Assembly: GCF_021018805.1 (NCBI RefSeq)
Contig: NC_086247.1
Span: 143,770,378-143,834,377 of the forward strand
Reading direction: 5' to 3'
Length of the DNA stretch: 64,000 nt
From: Prinia subflava
Lineage: Eukaryota > Chordata > Aves > Passeriformes > Cisticolidae
Below the pieces are notes generated by a model, which was not told the origin of the DNA, did not search any database, and was given only the letters and a program-made list of their open reading frames with translations. Shown here in pieces: positions 12,110 to 25,800 of this stretch. The number at the start of each line of letters is the position of its first letter. Position 1 is the stretch's first letter. The position numbers and the translations under genes were made by a program.

Positions 12110-15100
12110 TACATAGCTTTTCATGCAAGAAATAATGGATTCCTTTGTTGCATCTGGAATAGGGTTTGTTTGTTATAATCAGAATAAGTCCTTTTATTTC
12201 AGACTTCAGGAGCCTTTCAGTTCCAAAACCTGCTTTACAGATTTTACAGCTATCCCACTCCAGACTGATAGTCTGTGGATAGATGCATCACAGACACCAG
12301 ACACCACTCCAATGCAGGGAGGTACCATAGCTGATTGTCTTGCAAGATCTGCTTAGTAGAAGGGAAAACAAGAAAAGTCAGAGCCTTTTTTCATGGCTGG
12401 ACTGCATTTCAGATTGTTTCCAGGTATGTTCTTCTGTTCCTGGGCTCCTAATATGTCTAGAAAAGAAATTGAACGAACACATTCCCTGTTCCAAACTTGC
12501 TGGGAGCTGTTTTGGTCAAGATACCTGGAAAGGCCCATTCCTCTGGGATGCCACTCCAGGTGGGCCATGTGGGATCCTCCCTGCAGGGGCTGACAGCCTC
12601 AGGGACATCTGAGGAACCTTTCCTCTCCTCCATTTCAGTGTGCAACCAAAGGTCTGGGACTGGTTACTGATGTGAAGAGGGCAGTGGCTTCAGTGCAGTT
12701 AAAGTTCATTTCACGGCCCTTTCAGTTTGCAGAGTTGTATTTTCTTGTAGGAACAGAAGTTTCCTACAGGGTATTTCCATCCTTACATGGTGGAAATGTT
12801 TTGCATATTTTCCAGAAATATATGGAACTTTAGACACTGAGTTAAGCATCCCTTTAGGTGCTTGTAAGGATGTTCCTGAGCACTGCTGAAGCACCTTCAC
12901 TGCCAGCAGTATCTTGAAGTACCAGTTGCTCACTAGGTATGTCAAACTGGGACTTTGGTATCGTATTTTCTCAAATCCACAGAAAATTTGACTAGTTTCC
13001 TGGCATTCAAAATTAAATCTGCCTTGGTTGTCTTCATTTAAACTACATGGCAGGCAGCAGCCCACTGCTTAATTTACATTTTCATGTGATATTTAAAAAA
13101 GAAACACTTTTCCCTGGATGAAGTTTTCTGTTAGCATAGAACTGAATTATTTTTATTTCATTACAGAAATATTTTTATTGACTTCATTGGGACAATTTAG
13201 TATCTGAAGCACACAGCATTTGGCTTGTAAGCAGCAGAATTTAAAATGCAATGCAACTTAAACAAAAATGCAGATTTGTAGATCTTTTTGTCCTTTTGAG
13301 CTCTAGACTATACTAATTTAACTAGTGCTGCATCTTGTATTGATTATAGTGCCTTTAGATTTTAATGAACATTTTCATCCTTGGCATTTCAGCTTTGGGA
13401 AGCTAAATGCATTTAATTATTGGCAAACAAATTCATTCAAGGGTTATTGGTGTATTTGTTTATCAAGATGTTTGTAAGTCAGTCTTTCAACCATTCACAA
13501 TTGTTCTCTGAGCTGGCATCCCTTGAACACAAGAAATCACTGAAGGCCATCTGTAGCTCTTCCTGACTTGAACAGGACTGTTGTACAGTAACTAGATCCT
13601 TTGGAAGAGCTTCTGGCCCATCTCCTAAAAAAATGGCAAGGAGTGGAACAGGGGAAATCAAAAAGAATGAGATTATAATTGGCACTTTATGAGCACTTGT
13701 GAGGTTTGTGTAAACTCTGTAGCTGCAGCAGGCTGGGCATGGTCAGGTGGGAAAGGAGTAGAATAATATGTTTTGGATGAAGAAATGTTACATAATTCCC
13801 TACAAAAAAAGGGTTGGAATCAGAGATGCTGCAGCACAGTGGATTGTTTATGCCTGAATTGTAGTGGTTGTACACTGTGAAGATTTTTTGGACTTGAGCA
13901 TTTATTTGTCTTGTATGTTTGAACTTCCCAACCATGATGTTGAAATACTAGTAAAAATGCTAGGTTCAGAATGCCTTTTAAGTTCCAAATGACACTAAAT
14001 TTGCTCTAGATTTGTCCTAGATAAGTCAAACTAAACTATTGAAACCAGAGAGGTTTAGAGGGTTGCCTTCCAAAATGAAATCATTGTGACAGCAGACTTT
14101 TTCAAGTTAATGCTAATTCTCACCAGTTGGAAAAAGCCTGTATTGAATGTAACTTAATGATGCAAATTATTCTCATAATTTGAAACATGTTAAAGGCCTG
14201 GTTGAGGGAAAGGTGTATGGGAAGTTATAATGTGCCAGTCTGTGGGGTTTAGTGGTTGAAATCATTTATTGCAGGATTTGTGCTGGTCCTGTTTTGTTTT
14301 GAAGGTACTTCCAAGGTCTGGGCTGTTGATCAAGAGGGAGAGAAAAGGGATTTGGTGATTGTGAAATACATTCTCCTGCTGGTACCTGATTTTGTCCCTT
14401 TGGGTGTCTGTGGGAATTCACCTGTTGTCCTCCCTCTTGGATTTGTGTTAGCTGCAGGAATGGGTGAGATGAGTGTGTGGAACCTTCATCCATATCTGTG
14501 TTCAGGAAAGAGTCTGTGTTGTGCATCTGCCCTGGCAGTCAGTTGGAGACCAGAAACTGGTGGTGTTTTTTTCAGCTGGCAAAGGCTGGGAACATGGCAT
14601 TGAGCTCAGCTGCTGGAGGAGAGAAACACCATCTCCTCCAATGCCTCCACCAAATAAGGGTTTTTTTGGCCTCAGAGGGAGCTGTGTTCACTCAGCCAGA
14701 GCAGTGGCAATACAAATGGGTCTTGGTCTCAGTAAAAGCAGGAAAGCTGTCACTTCTCAGATTGACCCAGTGTAGGTGCAGGTGATGGGAATGGAGAACA
14801 CAGTGACCTTTTCAGACAAGTTCTCCAAGCTTTATCTGGTAGAGTGTAATGGTACGCAGCCTCTCATGAAGAACATTTTTGTTGGTGGTGTTCAAAGGTT
14901 CTTTTCTTGCAGCCCACCGATGTGACTCATTAGTAGGAATGCTGTTTTAGCCTGTTCTGACTCTTTAAAAGGAGCTAATAAAAACTTCTCTTAAAACCCT
15001 CATCTGTTTAGACTGATCATTTTAGTAGTAGAGCTATTTGATAAAATGAATATATGAAGTAAATGCAAAGACTGAAGAAGGCCAGGAGCGGGGTTTGTAG

Positions 15101-18100
15101 GTGACAGAGCCAGCAGAGTTTCCCTCAGAGTAAAGTTCCGAGCAGCACTCACATGTGAATGTTTGTTATTTTGTGCTGCTTCCCTCTTGTTGTTCAGACA
15201 CTGAAGGTCTTGTATCCTGGGACTGGACACACACTGATTCTGGCTTGCCATCGCAAAACTCTTGAAGCAGCAGCAAACTTGTGGTTTCTGCACCTGTCTT
15301 CATGGACTAATGCCCAGAACCTGTAATTAATGTGAGTCCTTGTGTGTCTAATTTGCCTTGAAAAATTAGACTTTCACCCCAGAATGCACTTGGTGCAACA
15401 TTCAGAACAGCCCGTGCGGGCTGCAGCACTTGTTGGGGCAGGGTCAATGCACAGGGGGAGCTGGTGCCACTGGCTCCAGTTGTGGGACAGCAGCACTGGC
15501 TCCCTGGGTGACTTCTTGGCCCGCCTTTGCCTGTGTGTCCTGCACTGGTTGCATGTCCATCAGGAAATCCCAGGTACTTGTGATTGCTCTGTAGTAGGTC
15601 TCCATCTCCAGCTGTCCCATGTGGCCTTGTGGTGACAGCACGAGGCAGAAACAGAGCAAGCAGTGTGTCTTGGCAGTTGTCCTAAAATCCTTCCTAGAAA
15701 GAATGTGAAATTGCTTGTCAGGGAGACAGATGGCATTTGCAGACTGCTGGGCACAGGTAGTGTGTGGGCTCTCCCTGAGCACGGCCGCCAGGTCCCAGCC
15801 AAGGCCTGGAGCTGGGGCAGCTCCCAAAAGCTGGCTGCTGCTCCATGGGCATCATCCATGATGGAGGAGGCACCTTTTCAACTGGTGTGTCCTAAAAGGC
15901 TGCTGAAAAGCCCAGTGTCACTCTGAATTGCAGGCACCAGCTTTGTCAGCCTCTGCTTGCAGGTGGCTTTGGTTCACGTGACAGGTGATGAATGTGGGTA
16001 TGGACAAGGAAGGGTTAAGGGATATAGAAGATGTTGAAGAGTTAGAGCCTAACTTCCCAGTGGGTTGTTGTCATTGATTATACTGTATAATTGCTATGAA
16101 TTTTTGAATACTGTGAACTTACTTACCAAATTAAGAAATAATAGGAAGTATGATGCACACAAACCAGAACAAGTTGTCAGGAGAGATGATTGAAAAATAC
16201 CATATTAGAAAATACCAAGTTTCAATCTTGTACTCTGGTGTTAAACATGGGAATTTTTTTAAGAGCTAAGCAGCAGTAGCTATGGAACATTTGACCAGCA
16301 GCTTTGTCTCTGTGTAGCTGACTCCAAATGCCAGCTGAACTCTGTTGATTGTGATTTTATGCTTTATGGGAAGAGTTGAACTGGGAGCCTGCCAGCCCCT
16401 GAAGACAGAGATGGTAGGATTTGTTTTGCAGAACCAATTTCTGGAAATACTGGTCAAGACATTACGTGGCAAGTTGTATGTACTCACCATAATGTTGTAA
16501 TAAGGGAACTCTGATTTAACAGGATTTCTGCAGTCTTTAGGAGAGTTAAAGGTCACCATGGCTTTAAGGTAATGAGGTTTTGCTCTTGGTTTCTTTTCAG
16601 CTGGGATTTCACCATGTGAGTTAATTGTCATGTTTGGTGAGGATGAAATAGTGCACACAAGTACCAACTACCTTGAACTTACTACAGTCATGTTTTATTT
16701 TAACCAGGGATCATTTGAATGCTTGGGTAACTCCGATGGACAAACCCATTAAGTCCTTGCCCGAAGTGGATCATGAGACTATGTTTATGAAATTACTGAA
16801 ATAGAACTGCTTCAAAATAGTATACCAGGTGGTTTGCCCATTTTTCCCCTACATATTTTTCTTTGTGCTATAATGTAGACTACAAAAGTGATATGAATTA
16901 GGGTTTTTCTTGTATCACCTGGAGCTGCAAAGTAGAGCTTATGTAACAGAGGCAGAATAATTGAAGGAGCAGTACAACTGCTGAGATACACAGTGCTTGA
17001 TGTCATTTATGATAAATGTAGCTAATTATTTTGCTTTTAGTGGTGAAATTAATATAATATGTCTGCAGTGTTGATCTAGACTAATGCAGTTATAATGTTT
17101 TGTTCAACTCAAACCTTACCATTAGCACATTTCTTTTGCATATTGTTGAGGAGGAAAACCACCTTCCCTGGTCTGAGAGGTGATGGATTCATACTGTAAA
17201 TCTAGATTGGTCAAGCAGGAGTAGGCATTTGGGCATCTAAATAACCTTTTTATTTTCCCAAACTATTCACACAAATAATATATTAGATTGCAGAGCTGGT
17301 ATTGTCACTGTTGAAGTTTAAAAGTTGGCTGAGTGTTAGGGCTGCTGGCATGCACCTAATGCCATTCTTGTTTAAATTTTCTGATCCAGGGCGACACACA
17401 CAGGTCCAGGCCCCATAGCAGTGGCAGAGATGTGCTCCTGTGGGCTGGCAGATCCCTCTTTGGAGGAGGGCTCAGGCAGTGCTTGGCAGCAGGTTGGGTG
17501 TTGTGCTCTCCTCCGCGGCTCCCGGGTTGTCATGGGGATGTGTTTTCAGCTGGTGAGCTGAAGCAGAAGGGAGTTGCACTTCAACCAGTGAATCAGATCT
17601 TATAAATGCTGCAACAATATCACATAAAGGTTTGGAGGCTTCATAATTTTAGGCAGCTCTTAGGAATAATTTTTTTATCAGTCATGTTGTCTTAATATGA
17701 GACCTCAGGATCACATTTTCCTTCTGGAGGAGGTTGATTACTTGGAAAAATATTGCCTCCTCTAGCTCTCATATTTCCAGTTTTGCAGTGCTGATCAATC
17801 TTACTCAAACATGCTTTTGTTTTCATGAAAAAGATGCAAGGTCTTCTGCCTTTCCCTGCTGCTTTTTTCAGCTCAGAAGCTGAAGCTAATCAACAGTGTA
17901 GGGACAAAAGAAGGCCTAACTCTAAATGGGTTCAAAGTGTATCAGCATCAATCCATCAGAAAGGAAATCTCAAATTCATGAAACCATTGCAGAAGCTGGC
18001 CTCCAGCTCTGGGCTAATTTCCTTTCTTCAGTCTCACTGAAATAATTTCTTTGGTGTTACCTGAATATTCAGTCAAACTGAAAATGAATCTCTACTATTT

Positions 18101-21100
18101 TACTGGAACAGAAATCTTGCTTTAATTTTTTCTATTAGAAAGAGAAACAGGTTTCAAATTTTCCAAAAATAAGGCCAGAAGAGTTTTTCTTGCATGTTAT
18201 ATGTATATCATATACACTTTAATTACAAATTAAATTGAGAAGTATTTAAAAATGAAACAGTATAATTTCTATTTTGAATAACTTAAGCCTTTTTGATGCC
18301 TTTGGAAAGCATCAGCAAATCCATTTACAAAATAACTCTTGATTACTGTCTGTCAAGTCATCTTTTCCTTTCAGAGAAACAATTTTAACTTGATTTCACT
18401 TTTGTTCTTGTGACCACTGAGCTGATTTCATCTTGCTAACAATATGCCATGTTATTATTGTACCATAAACCAAATTCCTTAAGACTTGATATAATAACGA
18501 TACTCAGCTTCCCAGGATTGTCAGGGTTTTTTTTTTATTTCAGAGATAGATATTTGGTAATACAAGAAGGTCATTGTTGAAACTATCTAAGATCTACTCC
18601 TGAAAAATGCAGTCAATTTAGCTCTCCATGCCAAGGAAATGTTAGAACAACACACACAAATAATTGCTATAACCTAATCTCTTACTAATTTGAATATGGT
18701 ATGAAGAATTTTAACAAAATATCAATAGCTTGAACTCAGATTTAACTAAACCATTAACATTTGGACTAAAAATGCCGTCCATTAGATCTCAGCTTTGTAG
18801 CTGCATTTCAAATGCCCCCAGGCAGATGAAGAGTGAGGGGTGTTGAGAATGCTGTGGAGATTCACAGTTTGCCCCAGCTCCAGGAGAGGTGAGAAGCAGA
18901 ACCCTGGAGTTGCCTGTGCTAAACCTTCCCCATCTTTCTGGTTCTGAGGCCACAATTAAGTTTTATTTTAAAACAAGTTTTCTTTTCAAAACAAACACAG
19001 CTGGAATGGTTCTTTATGACCCTTTTCTGTGTTTGTAAAATTTGTATTTCTGGCTGTTCAAATGTTATAGGAAAACAGCCAAAATTCCTTTAACTTGTTT
19101 TCTGGCAGTATCTTTGTGCAGCTTAGGAGCTCTTGTGTTTTCTTGTCACTGCAGAAACCATTAAATACTGGGTTTGGAATAATTCCGTTTACTGTCCCTC
19201 TGAAGTAGATACAGGTTTCATAGAGTGGGATTAGGAATCTGAAGACCAGACATAATAACTGAATGTCATATTTGATTTGTCGCTTTTTTTTTGGAAACGG
19301 ATCTGTTCTGGCCCAAACCATCCGAACGCATAAGTGCTCTTGGTGCTTTCTTTTGTGCAGTTTTTTATTTCCCTGACAAAGCCAATTTTGCTTGTGTGAT
19401 ACATATAGACAGCTCTGGGACTCTGAGATGAACTGATTAGAAATATGTGTTGAAAGTACAGTAGTTTATATGGATTATGAAGAGAAGATGAAGTCACTAC
19501 TGTATCAACCAGAGGGCCAAAATGCAGGAGGTAACTTTGTAGGTGCTTGACTGTGGAGTAGGGGAACCATCATTAATTGATAAATTTTCTGGACTGTTGA
19601 CCAGAGTCTTGAGTACTGGTGACAGTGTCATCACCTGAGATGGAGCACACAATGCAGTAGCTTGGAGAAATGTAAATTGTGTTTTCTTCTCATTCGACAA
19701 TAATAATAATTTCATTGATTTCCATAAGTATAACTTTGCATAAAGCTGAAGTGAAATCAGGATTTTCTCTTTTGCTTGCTATGATTGCTCATGTTTAACC
19801 AAAACTTGGATATTTGCAAAATGGTGATTCAGTGCAGGCAGGAAGCGCAGTAGAGATAGTGCTGATATTTGTAGAAAACTGCTTTGAAATCTGCTTTTTC
19901 TATGTTGATGGAAAGATACTTTTTTACCCCTTTCTCAGTGAACTAAGCAATGATTGGAAGGAAATGGGAGAACTGTTCTTTACTACAGATTTTCCCCCTT
20001 TTCTCTCTTGTCTTATTTTCTGGCCAATTGAAACAAGGTTTTATCAGTGCATGGTACCAATTGGAAACTTCTGAAGCTTTTTATGTCTTGCAAATGTCCT
20101 CCCACATCTCCTTCTTCCCCCGCAAGCATAGCAGAGAATGAGAAAAAAGTGAGCAACACATTTAGGTAGAGGATGGTTTAACAACCTTTTTTCTGAATAC
20201 AAGCAGCATTTCTTTCACAGCAAATGGCTTTAGTATCATTTTTGGTAATATTATTAAAACTATAAAATAATGTGCTCCTCATTTAAGCTGGAAGAACCCC
20301 ACCAGCAGACTGGTTAACAGATCAAGGCAGTCAGCTGATGGGCCACATATGGCAGAAACTGCTGCATATGAATTGTTAATGATCTTCACTGAGGAAAATA
20401 ACCTTCTTCCTGTTGGTATGGAGCCCAAGTGGAGTGTGGAAAAATCCATTAAATGTATGAAGATTACAGTGAGTCAGACTTCATATCCTCTCTCAATAGG
20501 CTGTTGTGTGAAACAATGATTTAGAAATATTTTCTGCTTTCTATAATATTCCTTGGTATCACAGGATCCTGATACACCATTAGTTGAAGCACCATACTGA
20601 AGGCTGGATGCTCATCTGTGTGAGGCAGAACCCCAAACCTGGGTTGTCTCAAGAAAGATCTTTGCATGGCAGCTTTTCACTTGCTGTTTGCCAGTGCTGA
20701 GCAAAGGGGACTTGATGTCTCTTGGCCAAACACTGTTCCACCTGCTGGCATGATCCAGAAGGGTTTGGGCATCCATGCCACCACTTAGGGTAGGTCATGG
20801 AGAGCAGCAAATCATGGTGGTTAAACAACATTGTTGTGTTTTAGATGAGATTTTCTAGGGAGAGATTTAGAGCTGCTTTCTTTTAGAGTTGCAATGTGGA
20901 GCACCCCCTCTCTGTTGGTAACATCTGTGACTTTGCAGGGAAATGTGGATGTGGCCAGCAAACCTCGTGGGTCCCTACGGAGCTTGCAGGAGCAGGGTCT
21001 TGAATCTTGTGCCTTGGGGAAGCTTTGCTGTTGTGAGCTCTTGCCTGGGTGTTTACCCTGGTCCTCTACTGTGTGGAGGTAGAAGTAAAGGAGAATGTTA

Positions 21101-22818
21101 ACAGTGAGGACTCTTCTCTCTGTCTTCCTCTGGCTTTTGAAACTCTTTCCACATGTGCCATTGAACGTGTGTGTGTTGCTTATACTGATGGGTGAGGAAC
21201 ACTTCCTTATGCTCTGAGAAATACGGACTTTACTATGGAGTTACTGTTGCTAACTTTCTACTGTTAACTTCCTAACTTTCGTATTCTGCTATTATCATTG
21301 TCATTTTAGTAAAGGAATTGCAGTATGCTGGGTTGTAGGCCTAAAAGCAAGGGCTGTCTTCATTTAAAAGTAAAATGTGGTACACAAGAACAACCAGCTC
21401 CTTCACTGTCAGTGCCACTGACTTTAGTGTCCCTGAATGTGGGACAAATTCAGGAATTTCTTTTAGCAGCCTGTGGAGCTGGGTGTGTGGGACCCCAGAC
21501 AGGCAGGCAGCAGGATGGGCAGCTAGCAGAAATGCAGAAATGCCTGACCCAGATCGTCTCTGTCTCGTGTCACTGGTTCACTCATCTATTATACTTGCCA
21601 AAATATTTCAAGTACTGTAAATTTTCCCAGTGAAATTAAATGACAATGATAAAAGTTTTTCAGGGAGATTTAAATTCATCATCTTTGAAGACTATTCCAG
21701 TTAAATCTGCCGTTCTGTGATTTTTGGTTGCATTTACAGCAGAACTGTTTTTGGATGAGGGAGGAAAGACTGGCATAAAGGGGCCGCAAGTGCCAGTTTT
21801 CATTCCAACTCATCATCATCAGGTACTAGAGATTTGTTAGAAGAGAAAAACATCACTGCAAGTTTATCAGTTTAAGAAACTGAGAAAAAAAGTGGAATGC
21901 ATGAAAACAGAAGACATTATTTCTAGAGCTGTAACATCAGCCCCATTTAGTGCATTTCTGAAACCCTTTCTTACATAACACTGCTGGGTAAATTCAGCTC
22001 TGCAGAATTTGGCCTTCAGTAAATATTTTTAGATCTATTTATAGTTTGTTAATATGACAGGGTAAAATTGTTACAACAGAAATGCTTTCTCTCTGCAGCT
22101 GCAAGTATTGTCTCTTTATTTTGGGCACCAAAAGAATATTTAGCTTGACTCTTGCATCTCTTAGGATGGCAGTGCTAATGTGGTGTTAGCAATGGGGCTA
22201 GTGGTGCTGTGTAAACCAGGGAGATTGAAGCTTTGATGGAGCTTTCAGCCCTGGCAGTCAAATTAAATGATAGTTTTATTTTTATCACTCAGGAGCAATA
22301 AACATATCCCTACAACATGACTGTGAAGTTAATTTTCAGCGGAGATCTGCACTCCCATTAAAACATAGAGTTATCTGGCAGTGACTGTTTTCCCTGCATG
22401 GCTTCTTTTTAGAAGGTCTACGGGCTATTTGTGATAAAGCTGTCAAAATTTTGTATCCTCCTGCTTTACAGATTGCTCTTGGCCAGGATGTATTTTAAGT
22501 CCTGCCTGTGGGTGTTATGTAGTTGTGCAGCCTCAGGTGAAAATCGGGAGAGGAACTGTGACTCCGAGGTGATGCGTAGGCTTCACCTACCTCCCCTCAA
22601 TGCCTGGATTTGAGGTGCCTTGGTCAGAACCGGTCCTTCTGGCTCTATTTATAGCCACTGCAGAGAAGTGGGCTCCTGCCAAGGGTGACTCACCTGGGCT
22701 CCCTGTGCACCTGGGGCACCGGGTGGTGCTGTGAGGGGACCGACTCCGCCACCGCCCTGGTGCAGCAGCTGGGCAGCCCTGGTGGGGATGGCCAGCAGTG
22801 GCCAAGGTGACCTTGATA
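12110..22818. other. Non-coding unique sequence; a few weak exon-like or repeat-like patches
   Basis: No gene is recognised. G+C-richer islands occur at about 15400-15960, 17390-17540 and 20580-20830 within A+T-rich sequence. The minus-strand frame at 15444-15625 has an acceptor-like start and ends in a stop, and is discussed as a finding. The segment at about 20660-20790 weakly resembles CR1 reverse-transcriptase sequence on the minus strand, also a finding. An imperfect duplication of TACTGTTGCTAACTTT occurs near 21242-21280. The plus-strand frames at 14256-14785 overlap in three phases and look like chance. Confidence 0.55.
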
Positions 22819-22881
22819 CACCAGCACTCATTACAGACACACCAGGACTCATCACAGACACACCAGGACTCATTACATTTG
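22819..22881 (+). repeat. 21-bp tandem repeat, three copies
   Basis: Three head-to-tail 21-base units occupy 22819-22839, 22840-22860 and 22861-22881, each starting CACCAG(G/C)ACTCAT. Units one and two differ at two positions. Unit three diverges in its last bases (CATTTG instead of CAGACA). The period is divisible by three, so every frame through it stays open and shows a repetitive peptide on either strand. That explains the overlapping open frames here, and I do not regard them as coding. Confidence 0.93.
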
Positions 22882-25800
22882 CATGGGGGATTGCAGAAAC
22901 AAATTACGAGCTGCACCATGTCAGAGAACACCCTTGGGACTGGTGTCGGAGGTTCGCACATTGCCTCTGCCCACCTGTTTGCAGCTCAAGCCTGCCTTGA
23001 TCTTTAATCCCAATTTCCTAGCTTGGATTTGAGAAGGTTGGGAAGGGAAACATGCAAGCATGTATCTGCTTGTGTTATGTGCCCCTTTAAGTCTGTATTA
23101 GAGCTATGAAAATCTAACTTTTGATCTTCTGCCTTCAGAAGGGGGAACATGTATTTTATCCTTGATGCTTTCACATGGTACAGAGCATGTAAGATAGAAG
23201 AAACTAGTGAAAGCATCGGATGTTAGAAATATTTATCTCCGCTTTTATTTTTGTTATGTGGAAACATAGGTATGTGCAATTAAACTTCCAAGTGTTTAAC
23301 CTCCATAACAGATTGATTTGAGTTGGTCTGCCAAGTTGGAAATTGTTAACTATTATCATCATCAAAACTTTAGTAGTTCTCCATGATACTTTTAAATATT
23401 TTTGTTTCTAATGTGTATCTGATATGGCTACAGTTTATCATGCAGCTTCATTGGCTACCTAATGCTAAAAATAAGGGAGTTTTGGTGTCAGATGCAGATC
23501 TATGGCTAGTTCAGATAAAATAAAAATCTGTTGCTCACAACTAGTTTTTTATTTGTTCTTTTTGGCTACGTATTGAAATGTATTTTATGGAGTTTCTGTC
23601 TCCAAGGCTTGAATAGAACATCACAAGTTGAAACACTAAATCCTTGACTCTGCAAAGAATGGTTACTGCAGAGGAGTTACTCTAACAGGACTGTGCAAAT
23701 GGTTTGCTGTGCTTTGTTTTTTCTCTGCTTGGGGTTCAATTTTTGTGTGTATTAGAAGAATCCCAAAGAAGTTGTTCATAATGTTTATTACATAATTTCT
23801 CCAAATTAGGGATTTTTTGTAAATTATTGGTTGAGCCATTAACACAAGACTTGAGATGAAAGACTGTGAAAGTGCTGCAGCTGATAAAACTGCACAGTAA
23901 CTTGCATATTAGATATTTTAGAAATCTGAATACTGTTGTTCTTCACCTTGGTCCCTTAAAGGACACCTTTGACACCAATGTCACCCTAAGTGTGCTCAGG
24001 CCTCCTAAAAGTTTCAGCCCTGAAACTCTGAGGTCTGGAGCAGTGTGAAGTTCTGCACTGCCCTGTGGCAGATCTGTTACCTTAAGGCTGGTTGTAGGAA
24101 GCCACCAAAATTGTGTTTTATGTAAATAATGTTAATTAACAAAGATGTATGGTTCTTTCTTGCTATAGTGGTATGAATGCAATCTTCTTCACTTACATAC
24201 GAGCGTCAGGTTGTTACTCTGAGGAGAGCTTTTCCACTGTGGCATTTTGGTGTGAAGAGGAGGGTCAGTAATCTTGCCCTGTTATCTAAATAAAACTCAG
24301 AGCAGCTCTGACATGGTGGCTTTGAGCAGTACAATACAAATTCTAGGGCAGTGTTTTTCACTGGGAACTCGTCTGTGTAGAGGCGAATGCTGTGATGCAC
24401 AGTGGCACAGTTCCCTGGTGATGTGTGTCTTGGGCTGAAAAGCAGAGAGGGTTTTGATTTAGGCTCTGCTCTTGAGGCTAATTATTTTCTGTCTTCTGGG
24501 TGTTTGTGCTCTGTTCCACTGTTCCCCTCCAGGCTTTTCACTCCTGCCTAGTTCCGTGGGATGCCGACTCTGTGCCAGGGTGTGTCCAGATTCAAGACAC
24601 CCTTATTTCTGCTGGGCTGTGTTGCATAAAAACACTTCAGAGCTCCCAAGGGCCAGGGAGATCTCCCTGGTCCCACTGGGGCTGGTGCAGGGTTGGCACC
24701 CAGGCTGTTGCTCTCAGTGAGTCCTGGCTGTGCGAAGTCAGGGTTGCCCTCCATGCAAGGTGCCACCACTGGCACATTTTCAATTAACAGCTTCGTTATA
24801 AAGTTGACTGATTCTTTAACTCACTAAAGGACTTATGAGGTACACACTGTTAATTGTTACACTGACCACTTAAAATACAGGAAACACGGCAGTCAGTTAT
24901 AATGCTGCTCATGCATGTTCTTTGCATCCTATTTTAATAGTTATGTCTGTTGAAAGTAAACATCTATTTGAATGATTCATTTTCTTCAGGCTACATGAAG
25001 TGATGTATTGAATGGCTTTTTGTTAAAATGTAATTACTGGTTTGAGGAAAAAAGAGTCAGCCATGTCAGATCCATGGCTAAATAATACCTAGAAATGTAC
25101 TTTACATGTATAATCTTCTGGCATTGTCATCTCAAGTCTGTACTAATTAGCCATTGCAGTATCTTAGGGAGTTAAGTTGGACTTAAGATGATTCTGTAAA
25201 ATTGTTTTAGTTCCAAGCTTTGCCAGTAACAACATCTGGGATCATTTAATGGGAACTATGGGTGAACCTTGGTGAAGTCCATGGAGTGTCTTTGGAATGT
25301 TTTTGGGTTTGTGTGGGCTTCTTTCACTCTCTAATTATTATTCTTTGCAAGTAAAATTAAAAGAGATCTGTAATTAAAATGTTCTGGTTTTGAGCTTTTG
25401 TCATCTTGAGTTGGTGGGCAGCGCTGTTGTATCTGCTGAGGTGACAGAAGTATGGTTTGTGAAACCAGGGTAACCAAGGAGGCTGTCAGAGAGGGCTGTG
25501 AGAAGCTACCGTAGAAAAAGAGAGTGATTTCTATATTCTGTGCAGAAACAATGTAATGGATCTAAATTTGGGGTCTGTTTTTCCTGTTTTGGAGACTGAA
25601 ACCCTTTCCTCTCCATTCCTACGGCTCATCTGGACTCTCAGGGCAGGTTCTACAACTGAACACGCTGCCTGTCTCACTCCTGTGTTTATGGGCTGTGCAA
25701 ACTGAGTGGAGCGAGTGAGTGCTCGTGGTTTTCCTGGGTGCCAGCTCACCCTGGCGAGATGAGGCTGGGCAGGGTGGCAGGGCAGAGATTTCCTGCCGGC

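Noticed and set aside
22587..22961. Cysteine/tryptophan-repeat peptide on the minus strand
   Set aside because: The repeat is produced by the 21-bp tandem array, whose period is divisible by three.
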